DNA of 64,000 bases, taken from assembly GCA_963700395.1 (NCBI GenBank), contig CAVOXI010000001.1:930001-994000 (forward strand), given 5' to 3'. The DNA comes from Prado023 sp963700395 (GTDB lineage: Bacteria > Actinomycetota > Actinomycetes > S36-B12 > CAIYMF01). The notes under the pieces were generated by a model. It was not told the DNA's origin. It searched no databases and worked only from the letters and a program-made list of their open reading frames with translations. The translations under genes and the position numbers were made by a program. Positions 44,775 to 53,883 of the stretch are shown in pieces (within the stretch, counting starts at the first letter, position 1; every line of letters starts with the position of its first letter).

Positions 44775-46301
44775 TCAACGCAGGGACATCGCCCGCTCGG
44801 ACATCGCGGTGATGGTCAGGGCGGGGTTCACGCCGATGTTGGCCGGGACCACGCTGCCGTCGAGCACGCGCAGGTCCTCGTGCACGTCGCCGTCGGGTGT
44901 TGCGAAGACCCTGTGGGCGGTGTCGACCACACCCTCGGCGGGAGACCGGGCTATCACCACGCCACCGAGGATGTGCGCGGTCGAGCCGACGCCGAGCACC
45001 GGATCGAGCAGGGTTCCGTAGGCCGTCCCGCCGCTGGCCCGCGCGACAGCCGTTGCGGCAGCGTTCGCCTGCGGGAGGTACGTCGGGATCGCCGGGGCAC
45101 CTGGAGCCAGCCGCGAGCGCAGGCCCCACCCGAGTGGCCCGCGCCGCAGCTGCAGGGAGATCTCGTTGTCGTCGTGCTGCATGACCGTCAGCACAGTGAC
45201 GCGTCGGTACCAGTCGCGCGCCCGCGCGTTGGCAGTCGCGCCGGCGGGGTCCCGGAGGAAGGCCAGCGCCGTGGCCCGGGCGCGGGATCCCTGCGTGTCG
45301 CCCTCGACGAGGGGCGAGAGGTACCAGCGCATGAACCCGAACGAGCGGGGGAACCGGTTGTTGGTGACGTGGGTCAGGTCATCGGGATGGAAGTCGCTGC
45401 TGATGGTCGCGCCGTCGGTGACATCCGCACCGCCCGCCGGCTGGAGCACGGCGGTGAACGCCTCGGAGTTCGTGCGCACGTGCTCCCCGAGCGCAGGCGA
45501 GGCCCACGGCAGGCTCCGCCAGCGATCCCGCGAGGCGAGCAGGAGCTCGGTGGTTCCCAGCACCCCGGCGCTGAGGACCACCTCGCGGGCCGCGATGCTG
45601 CCGGCCGGTGCACCGCGACGAAGCGGGTCGGCCAGGTGCAGCCGCCAGCCTCCCCCGGCCAGCCGCTCGAGCCGGACCACCTTCGATCGGGGTTGCACCC
45701 GCGCGCCCAGCTCCTCGGCCCGGGCCAGGTAGGTACGGTCGATGCTGTTCTTGGCGCCGTGCGGGCAGCCGGTGATGCACGCCCCGCAGCGCACGCAGTC
45801 GGCGAAGGAGATCCCCTGCGGGGTGGGGGCGAACGTGTCGGCCACGCCGAGCTCGTTCGCCGCCGACCGCAGCCAGGCGTCCTGGGCGCTCGAGTGGGGG
45901 TTCGTCTGGCGACCCAGCATCCCGGCCGCCGTCTCGTAGTGCGGGTCGAGCTCCGCCGCCCAGTCCAGCCCAGTGGCAGCCCAACCCGGGGCCTCCCACG
46001 CGTCGGGCCTCGGGTGCAGCAGCACCCCGGCATAGACGATCGAACCGCCCCCGACCCCGACCCCGTGCACCACCATCACGTGGCGCAGCAGCGACTGCTG
46101 GAAGTAGCCGTGCAGCCTCACGCGGGGCTCCCAGAGCAGGTCGCGCGTCCGACGACCCCCGGCCGCCAGATCCTCCGGGGTGAGCCGGCGCCCCTGTTCG
46201 AGGACCACCACCGAGCGTCCTGCCTGCGAATGGCGCAGGGCGGCCACGCCACCGCCGAATCCCGAACCCACGATCGCGACGTCGACATCCCATGTGCCCA
46301 T
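44775..46301 (-). CDS. GMC family FAD oxidoreductase, cholesterol-oxidase-like
   Basis: 508 residues from ATG 46301 (GGAGG eight bases upstream). The N-terminal FAD site is VAIVGSGFGGGVAALR, and LRVLDGSVVPANIGVNPALTITAMSERA closes the protein. A cysteine cluster CVRCGACITGCPHGAKN near residue 195 is typical of the GMC branch related to cholesterol oxidases. It sits between the two carotenoid strands, convergent with cruG and divergent from crtD-like, so a role on a sterol, alcohol or carotenoid substrate is possible but not shown. Confidence 0.85.
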   Translation of the reverse strand: MGTWDVDVAIVGSGFGGGVAALRHSQAGRSVVVLEQGRRLTPEDLAAGGRRTRDLLWEPRVRLHGYFQQSLLRHVMVVHGVGVGGGSIVYAGVLLHPRPDAWEAPGWAATGLDWAAELDPHYETAAGMLGRQTNPHSSAQDAWLRSAANELGVADTFAPTPQGISFADCVRCGACITGCPHGAKNSIDRTYLARAEELGARVQPRSKVVRLERLAGGGWRLHLADPLRRGAPAGSIAAREVVLSAGVLGTTELLLASRDRWRSLPWASPALGEHVRTNSEAFTAVLQPAGGADVTDGATISSDFHPDDLTHVTNNRFPRSFGFMRWYLSPLVEGDTQGSRARATALAFLRDPAGATANARARDWYRRVTVLTVMQHDDNEISLQLRRGPLGWGLRSRLAPGAPAIPTYLPQANAAATAVARASGGTAYGTLLDPVLGVGSTAHILGGVVIARSPAEGVVDTAHRVFATPDGDVHEDLRVLDGSVVPANIGVNPALTITAMSERAMSLR

Positions 46302-46366
46302 GTCCACAGCCTCCCGCCCAGGGGGTCCCGATGCGATCCGGGGACTCCCAGAAGTGCGACGACACG

Positions 46367-46372
46367 TAGGGT
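46367..46372 (+). promoter_or_regulatory. -10 element, leaderless start of crtD-like gene
   Basis: TAGGGT, seven bases before ATG 46380. Confidence 0.5.
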
Positions 46373-46379
46373 TCCGGGC

Positions 46380-47878
46380 ATGGCACGCATCATCGTGATC
46401 GGCGCCGGCATGGGCGGGATGGCCGCCGCAGCCCGGCTGCGGGTCAAGGGCCACGACGTGGTCGTGATCGAGTCCAGCGACACCCACGGCGGCAAGCTGG
46501 GGACCTTCCGGCGCGACGGGTTCGCGTTCGACACCGGCCCCAGCCTGTTCACGATCCCCGCTGTGTACCGCGACCTGTTCCTCAAGACCGGTGCCGCCCT
46601 GGAGGACAGCATCGACCTGGTCCCCCTCGACCCGGGGTTCACGTACCGCTTCGCTGACGGCTCGACCCTGCCCATGCCCGGGGTGGGGGTCGGCATGGGC
46701 GCCGCGGCGATGGGCGATGCCTTCGGCGGGCAGTCGGCCGACCAGTGGCGGGCGCTGATGGAGCGTGCGGGACGGATGTGGGCGGCCACCCGCCGCCCGT
46801 TCCTGGAGTCCCCGCTGACCGGTGCCCGTGACCTGATCCCCCTGGCGCGGGACCTCGGCGCCGTGCGCACGGTCGCCCCGTGGCAGACGCTGCGCGGGCT
46901 CGGGCACGGCACCCTGACCGACTGGCGTGCCAGGCAGGTGTTCGACCGCTACGCCACGTACTCCGGTTCGGATCCGCGCAGGGCACCGGCGGTGCTGGCC
47001 ACGATCCCCTACGTCGAGGCGACCTTCGGGGCCTGGCACATCGCCGGCGGCCTGCGGAACCTCGGCGACGCGCTGCGCGCCCGGCTCGACGAGCGCGGGG
47101 TGCACGGTGCGCCTGTCCACGCCGGCCACCCGGATCCTGCTCACGGGGGAGCGTGTGTCCGGCGTGGAGACCGCCGACGGCGAGGTCCTGCCGGCTGACG
47201 TCGTGGTCGCCAATGCCGACGCGAGCCAGGTCTACGGCACGCTCCTGGGAGACCGGGCCCCGCGCGATCCGGTGCGCAGGCTGGCCCGGGCCACGCCCTC
47301 GCTGTCGGGGTTCGTGATGCTCCTGGCCGTCCAGGGGCGGACGCCGGGCCTGACCCACAACAACGTGTGGTTCCCCCGGGACTACGACGCGGAGTTCGAC
47401 GCCGTCTTCGCCCGGCGCCCCCGACCCGTCGACGACCCCACGATCTACGCCTGCGTGCCCTGACGACCCGGGCATGCGTCCTGCCGACGGCGAGGCCTGG
47501 TTCGTCCTGGTCAACGCCCCGCGGCACTCCCCCGGTGGCCAGGCGCCGGGAACGATCGACTGGGACGCTCCGGGCCGTGCGGACGTCTACGCCGATCGGG
47601 TCCTGGCCCGCCTCGCCGAACGGGGCACCGACCTGACAGGGCGTGTCCTCTGGCGCGAGCTGCGCACCCCCGCCGATCTCGAGCGCGCCACCGGCGCCCC
47701 CGGCGGGGCGATCTACGGGACCTCGTCCAACGGTGCCCGCGCGGCCTTCCTGCGCCCGCAGAACGCCTCACCCGTGCCCGGCCTGTTCCTCGTGGGTGGG
47801 TCGGCGCACCCGGGCGGCGGGCTCCCGCTTGTCGGGATGTCGGCCGAGATCGTCGCCAACCTGGTCGGACGCGCCTGA
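46380..47878 (+). CDS. Carotenoid desaturase of the CrtI/CrtD family, two inserted bases
   Basis: About 498 residues when reconstructed. FAD-binding start IIVIGAGMGGMAAAARLRVKG, GGKLGTFRRDGFAFDTGPSLFTIPAVYRDLF, the central FGAWHIAGGLRNLGDALRARL, and the C-terminal PGLFLVGGSAHPGGGLPLVGMSAEIVANLV are present. Extra bases at about 47106 (CAC-G-GTGCGC) and 47461 (CCC-T-GACGAC) break it into three frames. The second creates a premature TGA. Next to cruF and cruG, a 1-hydroxycarotenoid 3,4-desaturase (CrtD) is the best guess. CrtN/CrtO-type functions cannot be excluded. Confidence 0.8.
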
Positions 47879-47917
47879 CGAAACGCCCCGCGCCGCGGCG
47901 GGCGGGCCCCGCGAGCG

Positions 47918-49456
47918 CTACCCGGGCGGCGCGCTGTCGGTCCATCCGGCCAGGCGACCCCCGCGTGACACGGACTGCAGCGCGCGCTCCGTGGCCGCAC
48001 GCGCCCCCAGCGTGCTGACGATCAGCAGCCGGTCACCGACCTTCACGCGTGTCGTGCTGTCGGGCACCAGCGTGTGACCGCTGCGGACGACGAGCGAGAC
48101 GACCGCCCCGCTCGGCAGGGGCAGCTCGCTGATGTAGGTGCCGGCCACGCGCGACCCCGGCGGGATGTCGAGGTTGAGCAGCGCCGCCTGCATCGAGTCC
48201 AGGGGCGCGGCTTCGACGGTCAGCTCGCCGATCTGCTCGTCGCGGACCAGCCCCAGCCTTCGTCCGAGCATCGGCATCGTGGGCGACTGCAGGAGCGTGA
48301 GCAGGATCACCAGCAGCAGGGTCACGTCGAAGATCAGCTCACCGTCCGAGACATCGGACCCCAGGGGGATGGTCGCGAAGATGATGGGCACCGCGCCGCG
48401 CAGGCCCGCCCACGAGGCGAACGCGACCCATTGCCATGGCAGTGCAGGGGTTCGCGTGACCCGAGTGGCCCAACCGTCCCGGACGAACGCCCCCATCGAC
48501 GCCGCGACGCTCAGCGGGCGGGCGACGACCAGGAGCAGCGCGCCCGCCAGGAGCGCGATCCCGACGGCATCCCCGAGCCGGCTCGGGACGGCCAGCAGCC
48601 CGAGCATGACGAACAGTCCGATCTGGACCGTCCACGCCAGCCCCTCGATGAAGCCGAGCACCGAACGCCGGTGCGGCAGGGGCGAGGCCGCCATCATCAG
48701 GGCGACCACGTACACGGCGGCGAACCCGGACGTGTGCAGCACGACTGCCAGCCCGTAGGCGAGCATGAGCAGCGCGATCACGGCAACGGGGTACAGCCCG
48801 GAGGCCGGCAGGGCCAGGCGGGGAAGCAGCCAGCGGGCGAACATGCCCACCAACCCCCCGATGGCCAAGCCGCCCACGAGCTCGGCGAGCACCACGATCG
48901 GGATCAGCCAGACGGGCATGTCGCCGGCCGCGGTCGTGGACAGCAGGACCACGAGGACGACGACGGGCGCGTCGTTGAGCCCGGACTCCGCCTCGATCAG
49001 TGTCTGGAGGCGCGAGGGCAGCCGCAGTCCCCTGGCCACGGTGAACACGGCGGCGGCATCGGTCGGGGCCAGGACCGCGGCGATGAGCACGCAGGTGCGC
49101 AGGTCGAGCCCTGCGACCAGGTGCAGGGGAATGGCCACCAGCCCGATGCTGATCGCCACCCCGACCGTGGCCAGCAGGATTGCAGGTACGACGACCGGTC
49201 GGACGCTCGCGGTCCGGGTCGTCAGGCCGCCCTCGGCCAGGATGATCACCAGGCCCATGTACCCCAGCGCCGTGGCCAGCTGCGCGTCGTTGAAGACGAT
49301 GCCGCCGGGACCGTCCTCGCCCAGCAGCAGTCCCAGGCCCAGGTAGAACAGCAGGCCCGGCATGCCGAACCGTGCCGCGACCCTGACGCCACCCACGGCG
49401 ACCAGCACGACGACCGCGACGATCAGGCTGATCCACGCAGCCTGCTCGGCGTCCAT
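47918..49456 (-). CDS. Potassium/proton antiporter, CPA1 NhaP2-like with TrkA-C domain
   Basis: 512 residues. Twelve or thirteen membrane segments with the transport-site motifs LAPTDAAAVFTVARG and ESGLNDAPVVVLVVLL (ND of the CPA1 family), followed by a cytoplasmic RCK_C/TrkA-C domain (YISELPLPSGAVVSLVVRSGHTLVPDSTTRVKVGDRLLIV). This layout is that of NhaP2/CvrA potassium/proton antiporters. It is the last gene of a five-gene operon, overlapping the previous gene by one base (TGATG). Confidence 0.9.
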   Translation of the reverse strand: MDAEQAAWISLIVAVVVLVAVGGVRVAARFGMPGLLFYLGLGLLLGEDGPGGIVFNDAQLATALGYMGLVIILAEGGLTTRTASVRPVVVPAILLATVGVAISIGLVAIPLHLVAGLDLRTCVLIAAVLAPTDAAAVFTVARGLRLPSRLQTLIEAESGLNDAPVVVLVVLLSTTAAGDMPVWLIPIVVLAELVGGLAIGGLVGMFARWLLPRLALPASGLYPVAVIALLMLAYGLAVVLHTSGFAAVYVVALMMAASPLPHRRSVLGFIEGLAWTVQIGLFVMLGLLAVPSRLGDAVGIALLAGALLLVVARPLSVAASMGAFVRDGWATRVTRTPALPWQWVAFASWAGLRGAVPIIFATIPLGSDVSDGELIFDVTLLLVILLTLLQSPTMPMLGRRLGLVRDEQIGELTVEAAPLDSMQAALLNLDIPPGSRVAGTYISELPLPSGAVVSLVVRSGHTLVPDSTTRVKVGDRLLIVSTLGARAATERALQSVSRGGRLAGWTDSAPPG

Positions 49457-50109
49457 CAGCCACCGCCGCCGAGCCGGCGCCGGACCACGACCAGCACCTG
49501 GAGCAGGCCGATCACCCCAAGGCCCACCAGGGCCCAGGCACCCAGCGTTGCCCATCCGGGGTCGTCGTCCGGGCGGGCCGCGCTGGCCAGCAGGAACATG
49601 ACCACGACGATGACCCTCGTCGGACGCTCGTTGACGCTGAGCACCCCCACCTCGGTCATTCCCGCCCCGCCGGCGCGGGCACGCGCGTACTCCTGCAACC
49701 AGCAGAGCGCCACCGCGGCGACGCACACCTGCCCCGGCGCCCCGGCCACCCAGAGGGTGGCCGCGAAGGCGGCGTCACTGATCCGGTCCGCGACCGCGTC
49801 GAGCACTGCCCCCCAGGCACTCGTGCGCCCGGTCATCACGGCGACCGCCCCGTCGAGGGAGTCGAACAACCCGCTGAGGGCGATGATGAGCGCCGCCGCA
49901 AGGACTCCACCGCGACCCAGCGAGGCGAGGAGGGGCGCCGAGCATGCGATGAGCAGCCCGAGGAGCGTCACACCGTCCGGTGGCACGCGCAGGCGGGCCA
50001 GCGGCGCCGCGACGGCGTGCACGAGGGTCAGCCAGCCGCCGACGACTCCTGTCGGCCGGGCGCCCCCATGCAGCGTCGACCACTGCGCGAGGTAGGTGTC
50101 GCGGTCCAT
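49456..50109 (-). CDS. CDP-alcohol phosphatidyltransferase family protein
   Basis: 217 residues, five or six membrane segments. The CDP-OH-P signature D-x2-D-G-x2-A-R-x8-G-x3-D-x3-D is nearly complete in DSLDGAVAV...GAVLDAVAD, but the AR pair is AV. The aspartates are kept. Homologues with this change occur in actinobacteria, so it may be a subfamily with a different acceptor. It starts 2 bp after the SIMPL gene. The lipid head-group product is unknown. Confidence 0.8.
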   Translation of the reverse strand: MDRDTYLAQWSTLHGGARPTGVVGGWLTLVHAVAAPLARLRVPPDGVTLLGLLIACSAPLLASLGRGGVLAAALIIALSGLFDSLDGAVAVMTGRTSAWGAVLDAVADRISDAAFAATLWVAGAPGQVCVAAVALCWLQEYARARAGGAGMTEVGVLSVNERPTRVIVVVMFLLASAARPDDDPGWATLGAWALVGLGVIGLLQVLVVVRRRLGGGG

Positions 50110-50111
50110 GT

Positions 50112-50735
50112 TCAGAGCAAGGACCAGCCGACGGTCAGGCTGACGACGACCGACCCCTCGCCGGCATCCAGCGACATCGTCCCGGCCGCATCCGAGGCCG
50201 CCCTCGCAGCCATGCGCATCGGCCCTGGCGGTCGCGGTGACGCGGCCGTCTCATCGATCGACAGGACCTCGCCGAGCTCACGTCCCGCGAGGGCCGCCAA
50301 CTGGCGGGCACGCGCGAGGGCGTCGGCCCACGCGGCATCCCGCGCGCGGCCCATCAGGCCAGACGCGTCGCTATGCCGGAACGCGACCCCGTGGACGCGC
50401 GCCGCGTCCCCGCCCGCCTCCACGACCGCGGTCAGCAGGTCGCCGGCGGCCTCGATGTCCCGGGTCGTCGCCGTGAGCTGGACGGCAGCCTGGAACCCCG
50501 CCACTGTCGGGTACTCGTCGTAGACCGGGGTGAGGCTGACCGCGGAGGAGGAGAGCTGCGACTCGGCGACGCCCGAGCCGAGCAGCACGGCGCGCATCTG
50601 CTCCAGCGCCTCGGCGGACGAGGCGAGCGCACCGGCTGCTGACGGCCTGCGGACCTCCGAGCCCACGGTGATGACGCACTCGTCGCGAGCGCCCACCGCG
50701 GTCCCGGAGCCGGTGACCCAGATGCCCTTGTCCAT
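50112..50735 (-). CDS. SIMPL domain (DUF541) protein
   Basis: 207 residues from ATG 50735 with AGGAGG five bases upstream. The domain begins IWVTGSGTAVGARDECVITVGSEVR and includes SSSAVSLTPVYDEYPTVAGFQAAVQLTATTRD. No signal peptide is visible, so it is probably cytoplasmic. The function of SIMPL proteins is poorly known. It lies 26 bp downstream of metF. Confidence 0.8.
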   Translation of the reverse strand: MDKGIWVTGSGTAVGARDECVITVGSEVRRPSAAGALASSAEALEQMRAVLLGSGVAESQLSSSAVSLTPVYDEYPTVAGFQAAVQLTATTRDIEAAGDLLTAVVEAGGDAARVHGVAFRHSDASGLMGRARDAAWADALARARQLAALAGRELGEVLSIDETAASPRPPGPMRMAARAASDAAGTMSLDAGEGSVVVSLTVGWSLL

Positions 50736-50761
50736 GCCCACCTCCTGCGTCTGCTGGTGCC

Positions 50762-51634
50762 CTACCGGGTGAGCCTCGAGAAGATCTCGCGCGTGGCGGT
50801 CGAGCGGTTGAGCGTGTAGAAGTGCAGCCCCGGAGCACCATCGGCCAGGAGCTTCTCGCAGAGCTCGGTGGCCACCTCGATGCCCAGGTCGGTCACGGCC
50901 ACTGGGTCGTCTGCCACCGCCCGGAAGCGCGCCGCCAGCTCGTCGGGGAAGGCAGCGCCGGACAGCACTGAGAACCGCTCGATCTGGCGCACGTTGGTCA
51001 CGGGCATGATCCCGGGGAGGATCGGCATGGTCACGCCCTGCTCGGTGGCCCGATGCACCATCGCGAAGTAGTCGTCAGCGCGGAAGAAGAACTGGGTGAT
51101 GGCGAAGGTGGCACCCGCGTGCTCCTTGGCCGCCAGCACGCGCGCGTCGGCAGCAAGGTCCGGCGACTCCGGATGCCCCTCCGGGAACGCCGCCACCCCG
51201 ATCGTGAAGTCCCCGGACCTGCGGGCGAGGCGGACCAGCTCATCCGCGTGCGACAGACCGCCCGGAACCGGGGACCATGGGCTCCCCGGGCCACCCGGGG
51301 GATCGCCGCGCAGCGCCAGCAGGTTCGTGATGCCCGCGAGCTGGTAGCGGGTGAGCACCTCGCGCAGCTCGTCCTGGGTCGCCCCGACGCAGGTCAGGTG
51401 GGCGACGGCGTCCATCCCCGTCTCGTTGAGGATGCGGCTGGTGATGCGCACGGTCCTGTCGCGCGTCGAGCCGCCGGCCCCGTAGGTGACCGAGACGAAG
51501 GTCGGGGACAGAGGGGCCAGGTCCGAGATCGCCGACCACAGCTGGCGCTCTCCCTCGTCGGTCTTCGGCGGGAAGAACTCGAAGGAGAACACGGGCTCGC
51601 CGGAGGTCAGGCGCCGGCTCAGCTCGACGGACAT
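50762..51634 (-). CDS. metF: 5,10-methylenetetrahydrofolate reductase
   Basis: FAD-dependent TIM-barrel enzyme that makes 5-methyl-THF for methionine synthesis. 290 residues. FSFEFFPPKTDEGERQLW holds the catalytic Glu, followed by VSVTYGAGGSTR, LLALRGDPPGG, and AITQFFFRADDYF. ATG 51634 shares one base with the stop of the prenyl synthase (TGATG) and has its own AGGAG. Coupling of metF to a prenyl synthase is conserved in actinobacteria. Confidence 0.95.
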   Translation of the reverse strand: MSVELSRRLTSGEPVFSFEFFPPKTDEGERQLWSAISDLAPLSPTFVSVTYGAGGSTRDRTVRITSRILNETGMDAVAHLTCVGATQDELREVLTRYQLAGITNLLALRGDPPGGPGSPWSPVPGGLSHADELVRLARRSGDFTIGVAAFPEGHPESPDLAADARVLAAKEHAGATFAITQFFFRADDYFAMVHRATEQGVTMPILPGIMPVTNVRQIERFSVLSGAAFPDELAARFRAVADDPVAVTDLGIEVATELCEKLLADGAPGLHFYTLNRSTATREIFSRLTR

Positions 51635-52704
51635 CACAGGCTCCTGGCGGTGGCGGCAACGGCGAGCTCCTCGAGGGCAGTTCCGGCACCGGCAGCCAGG
51701 TCGGCGCCGTCGAGGGCCGCGATGGCCTCCTGTGTCCGACTGCCGATGAGGGCCTCGACCTCGTCGAGTGCGCCGGTCGCCACGATGATCCGGCGCAGGT
51801 CGTCGATCGCCTCGCTCCCGAGGTGCGGATCACCCAGGCCCTCTCGCAGATGGGCCGCCTGTTCGGCTGTCGCCCGCTGCATGGCCGTGGCCACGAGGAT
51901 CGTGCGCTTGCCCTCGCGCAGGTCGTCGCCAGCAGGCTTCCCGGTCTCGGCCGGGTCCCCGAACACGCCCAAGACGTCGTCCCGCAGCTGGAACGCCTCA
52001 CCGAGCGGCAAGCCGTAGCGGGACAGCGCGTCCATGAATGCGTCGTCCGCCCCGGCCAGGGCGGCCCCGAGGTGCAGGGGTCGCTCGATCGTGTACTTGG
52101 CCGACTTGTAGCGCACCACGAGCAGGGCGCGCTCGACCGACCCGCCGCCGCGAGCCTGCTCCAGGAGGTCCAGGTACTGACCGGCCATCAGCTCGGTGCG
52201 CATGCGGTCGTACACGACCTTCGCCCGCGCCAGGGCCTCTGGGCCGAATCCCGAGCGGTAGATCATCTCGTCGGCCCAGCTCAGGCAGAGGTCGCCGAGC
52301 AGGATCGCCGCCCCGTCGCCGAAGCGTTGGGAGTCCCCCGACCACGTCGATCCCCGGTGCAGCGTGGCGTACCGGCGATGCGCGGCGGGCTTGCCGCGAC
52401 GCATGTCCGAGTCGTCCATGACGTCGTCATGCACGAGGGCACATGCCTGCAGGAGCTCGAGTCCTGCCGCGGCGTGCAGGGCGCTCTCGACCTGCTCACC
52501 TCCGGCTCCGAGGTAGCCCCACATGCAGAAGGCCGGGCGCAGCCGCTTGCCCCCGGCCAGCAGCTCAGCGAGCCAGTCGGTGAAGTGCCTGAGGTCCGGC
52601 GAGATGCCTGCCAGGATCTGCGCCTGCTCGACCAGGAAGGCATCGAGGGTCCCCTGGACCGAGGCACGCAGGTGCTCGGAGCTGAGGCGGGGTTCGGGCG
52701 TCAT
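51634..52704 (-). CDS. Polyprenyl (geranylgeranyl) diphosphate synthase
   Basis: 356 residues. First Asp-rich motif DDVMDDSD near residue 105 and second motif DDVLGVFGD near residue 255, with GGKRLRP, YKSAKYTIERPLHLGAAL and the KPAGDDLREGKRT block. It supplies C20 (or longer) prenyl diphosphate, in this context GGPP for CrtB. Start ATG 52704 is seven bases after TAGGCT (52717-52712), a leaderless arrangement. First gene of the operon running through metF to the antiporter. Confidence 0.92.
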   Translation of the reverse strand: MTPEPRLSSEHLRASVQGTLDAFLVEQAQILAGISPDLRHFTDWLAELLAGGKRLRPAFCMWGYLGAGGEQVESALHAAAGLELLQACALVHDDVMDDSDMRRGKPAAHRRYATLHRGSTWSGDSQRFGDGAAILLGDLCLSWADEMIYRSGFGPEALARAKVVYDRMRTELMAGQYLDLLEQARGGGSVERALLVVRYKSAKYTIERPLHLGAALAGADDAFMDALSRYGLPLGEAFQLRDDVLGVFGDPAETGKPAGDDLREGKRTILVATAMQRATAEQAAHLREGLGDPHLGSEAIDDLRRIIVATGALDEVEALIGSRTQEAIAALDGADLAAGAGTALEELAVAATARSL

Positions 52705-52711
52705 GGCGCAC

Positions 52712-52717
52712 AGCCTA
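52712..52717 (-). promoter_or_regulatory. -10 element, leaderless start of GGPP synthase operon
   Basis: TAGGCT on the minus strand, seven bases before ATG 52704. Confidence 0.55.
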
Positions 52718-52778
52718 GGGCCCCGAGGGCAATTGCGGGCCGGACCTCCCACCGGGTCGGCCGTCCCGCGCCACGCGA

Positions 52779-53261
52779 TCAGCCCCCGAGGATCTTGGCC
52801 TTCTGCGCAGCGAACTCCTCCTCAGTGAGCACCCCAGCTGCCTTGAGCTCGCCGAGCTTCTGCAGCTGGGTGATGGTGTCCTCCGCCGGTGCGGTGGGAG
52901 CCGGGGCAGCCGGAGCCGCAGGCGCAGCAGGAGCGACGGGGGCCGCTGGGGCTGTCTGGGCGGCCTGCTGGGCTGCGAGGGCCTGCGCCACCGCCGCGTC
53001 GATGGCAGCCTGCTGGGCCTGCGCGGCGTCCTCGGCCCGGTACCGGGCCAGCTCCTCGGCCTGCGCCTGCTGGGCGGCAGCAGCCTGCTGGGCGCCCTGC
53101 TGCTGGGCCGCAGCCTGCTGCTGGGCCATCGCCTGATCCTGCTTCGACGGTCCGGACATGGCCCCCGACACGCCCCTGGACACCGCCGTTGCTGTGCCTG
53201 CCACGACTGCCGTACGTGCCATGGTGCCCACGAGCCCGGGGCGCCCCATCCGCCTGCGCAT
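52779..53261 (-). CDS. SHOCT domain protein with Ala/Gln/Pro-rich middle
   Basis: 160 residues. A basic start (MRRRMGRPGLVG) and a short hydrophobic segment (MARTAVVAGTATAVSRGVSG) precede a coiled-coil-like Gln/Ala region and an Ala-Pro linker. The C-terminal SHOCT motif is DTITQLQKLGELKAAGVLTEEEFAAQKAKIL. SHOCT modules mediate oligomerisation. The start shares one base with the stop of the upstream gene. Function unknown. Confidence 0.88.
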   Translation of the reverse strand: MRRRMGRPGLVGTMARTAVVAGTATAVSRGVSGAMSGPSKQDQAMAQQQAAAQQQGAQQAAAAQQAQAEELARYRAEDAAQAQQAAIDAAVAQALAAQQAAQTAPAAPVAPAAPAAPAAPAPTAPAEDTITQLQKLGELKAAGVLTEEEFAAQKAKILGG

Positions 53262-53716
53262 CAGATGTCTCCTTCTTCGTCGTCTGCCAATGCCTGGATC
53301 GCGGCCGAGATCACGTCAGCGGGGATCCGCTGCATCCCGGCGAGGTACCCGCCGGACTCCCGGACGGCTGAGGCGATCCGGGCCATCCACGAGTTCTCCC
53401 AGACCACGACCAGCGCCGAGGTGCTCGGCTCGAGGTCCGCGGCCATGAGGTCGAGGTCCTCGTCGTTGAGCAGGTCCAACTGGTCGCCGGTGAGCCCGGC
53501 GAAGGCGTCGGCGACGGCCGCGTCCTCCACCTCGATGACCGTGGTCGCGCCGTCCGCGTCCTTGCTGATGAAGGCCAGGTCGATGATGTGGACGGTCCCG
53601 CTGTCGTTGAGCTCGGCGAGCGCCGGGGCCACATCCCCGTTGAAGTCATTGCCCTCGAAGACCACGAGCGCGATGTCCACTGGACCGATGGAGTTCGGAT
53701 CCAGGAGTTGTGCCAT
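53261..53716 (-). CDS. DUF6325/DUF1269-like small acidic protein
   Basis: 151 residues, acidic. GPVDIALVVFEGNDFNGDVAPALAELNDSGTVHIIDLAFISKDADG at the start and the later LEPSTSALVVVWENSWMARIASAVRESGGYL fit the DUF1269/DUF6325 membrane-associated stress-type proteins, usually found with a SHOCT gene as here. GAAGGGA precedes ATG 53716. Function unknown. Confidence 0.75.
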   Translation of the reverse strand: MAQLLDPNSIGPVDIALVVFEGNDFNGDVAPALAELNDSGTVHIIDLAFISKDADGATTVIEVEDAAVADAFAGLTGDQLDLLNDEDLDLMAADLEPSTSALVVVWENSWMARIASAVRESGGYLAGMQRIPADVISAAIQALADDEEGDI

Positions 53717-53871
53717 GTGCGATCCCTTCGTAGTGCCTACTGTGAGGTCTGCCGACGCTAGCAGCCGGATCCAGCTGGAGGCCGGACGAGCGACCGGCCA
53801 TGAACAGCGAACGGCCCTCGGGGCGTGTTCCTCGACGTGGTCGCGCATTCGCTGAGGTCCCCCGGGGGGCC

Positions 53872-53877
53872 TACGGT
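53872..53877 (+). promoter_or_regulatory. -10 element, leaderless start of crtI
   Basis: TACGGT, six bases before ATG 53884. Confidence 0.6.
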
Positions 53878-53883
53878 TGGCCC

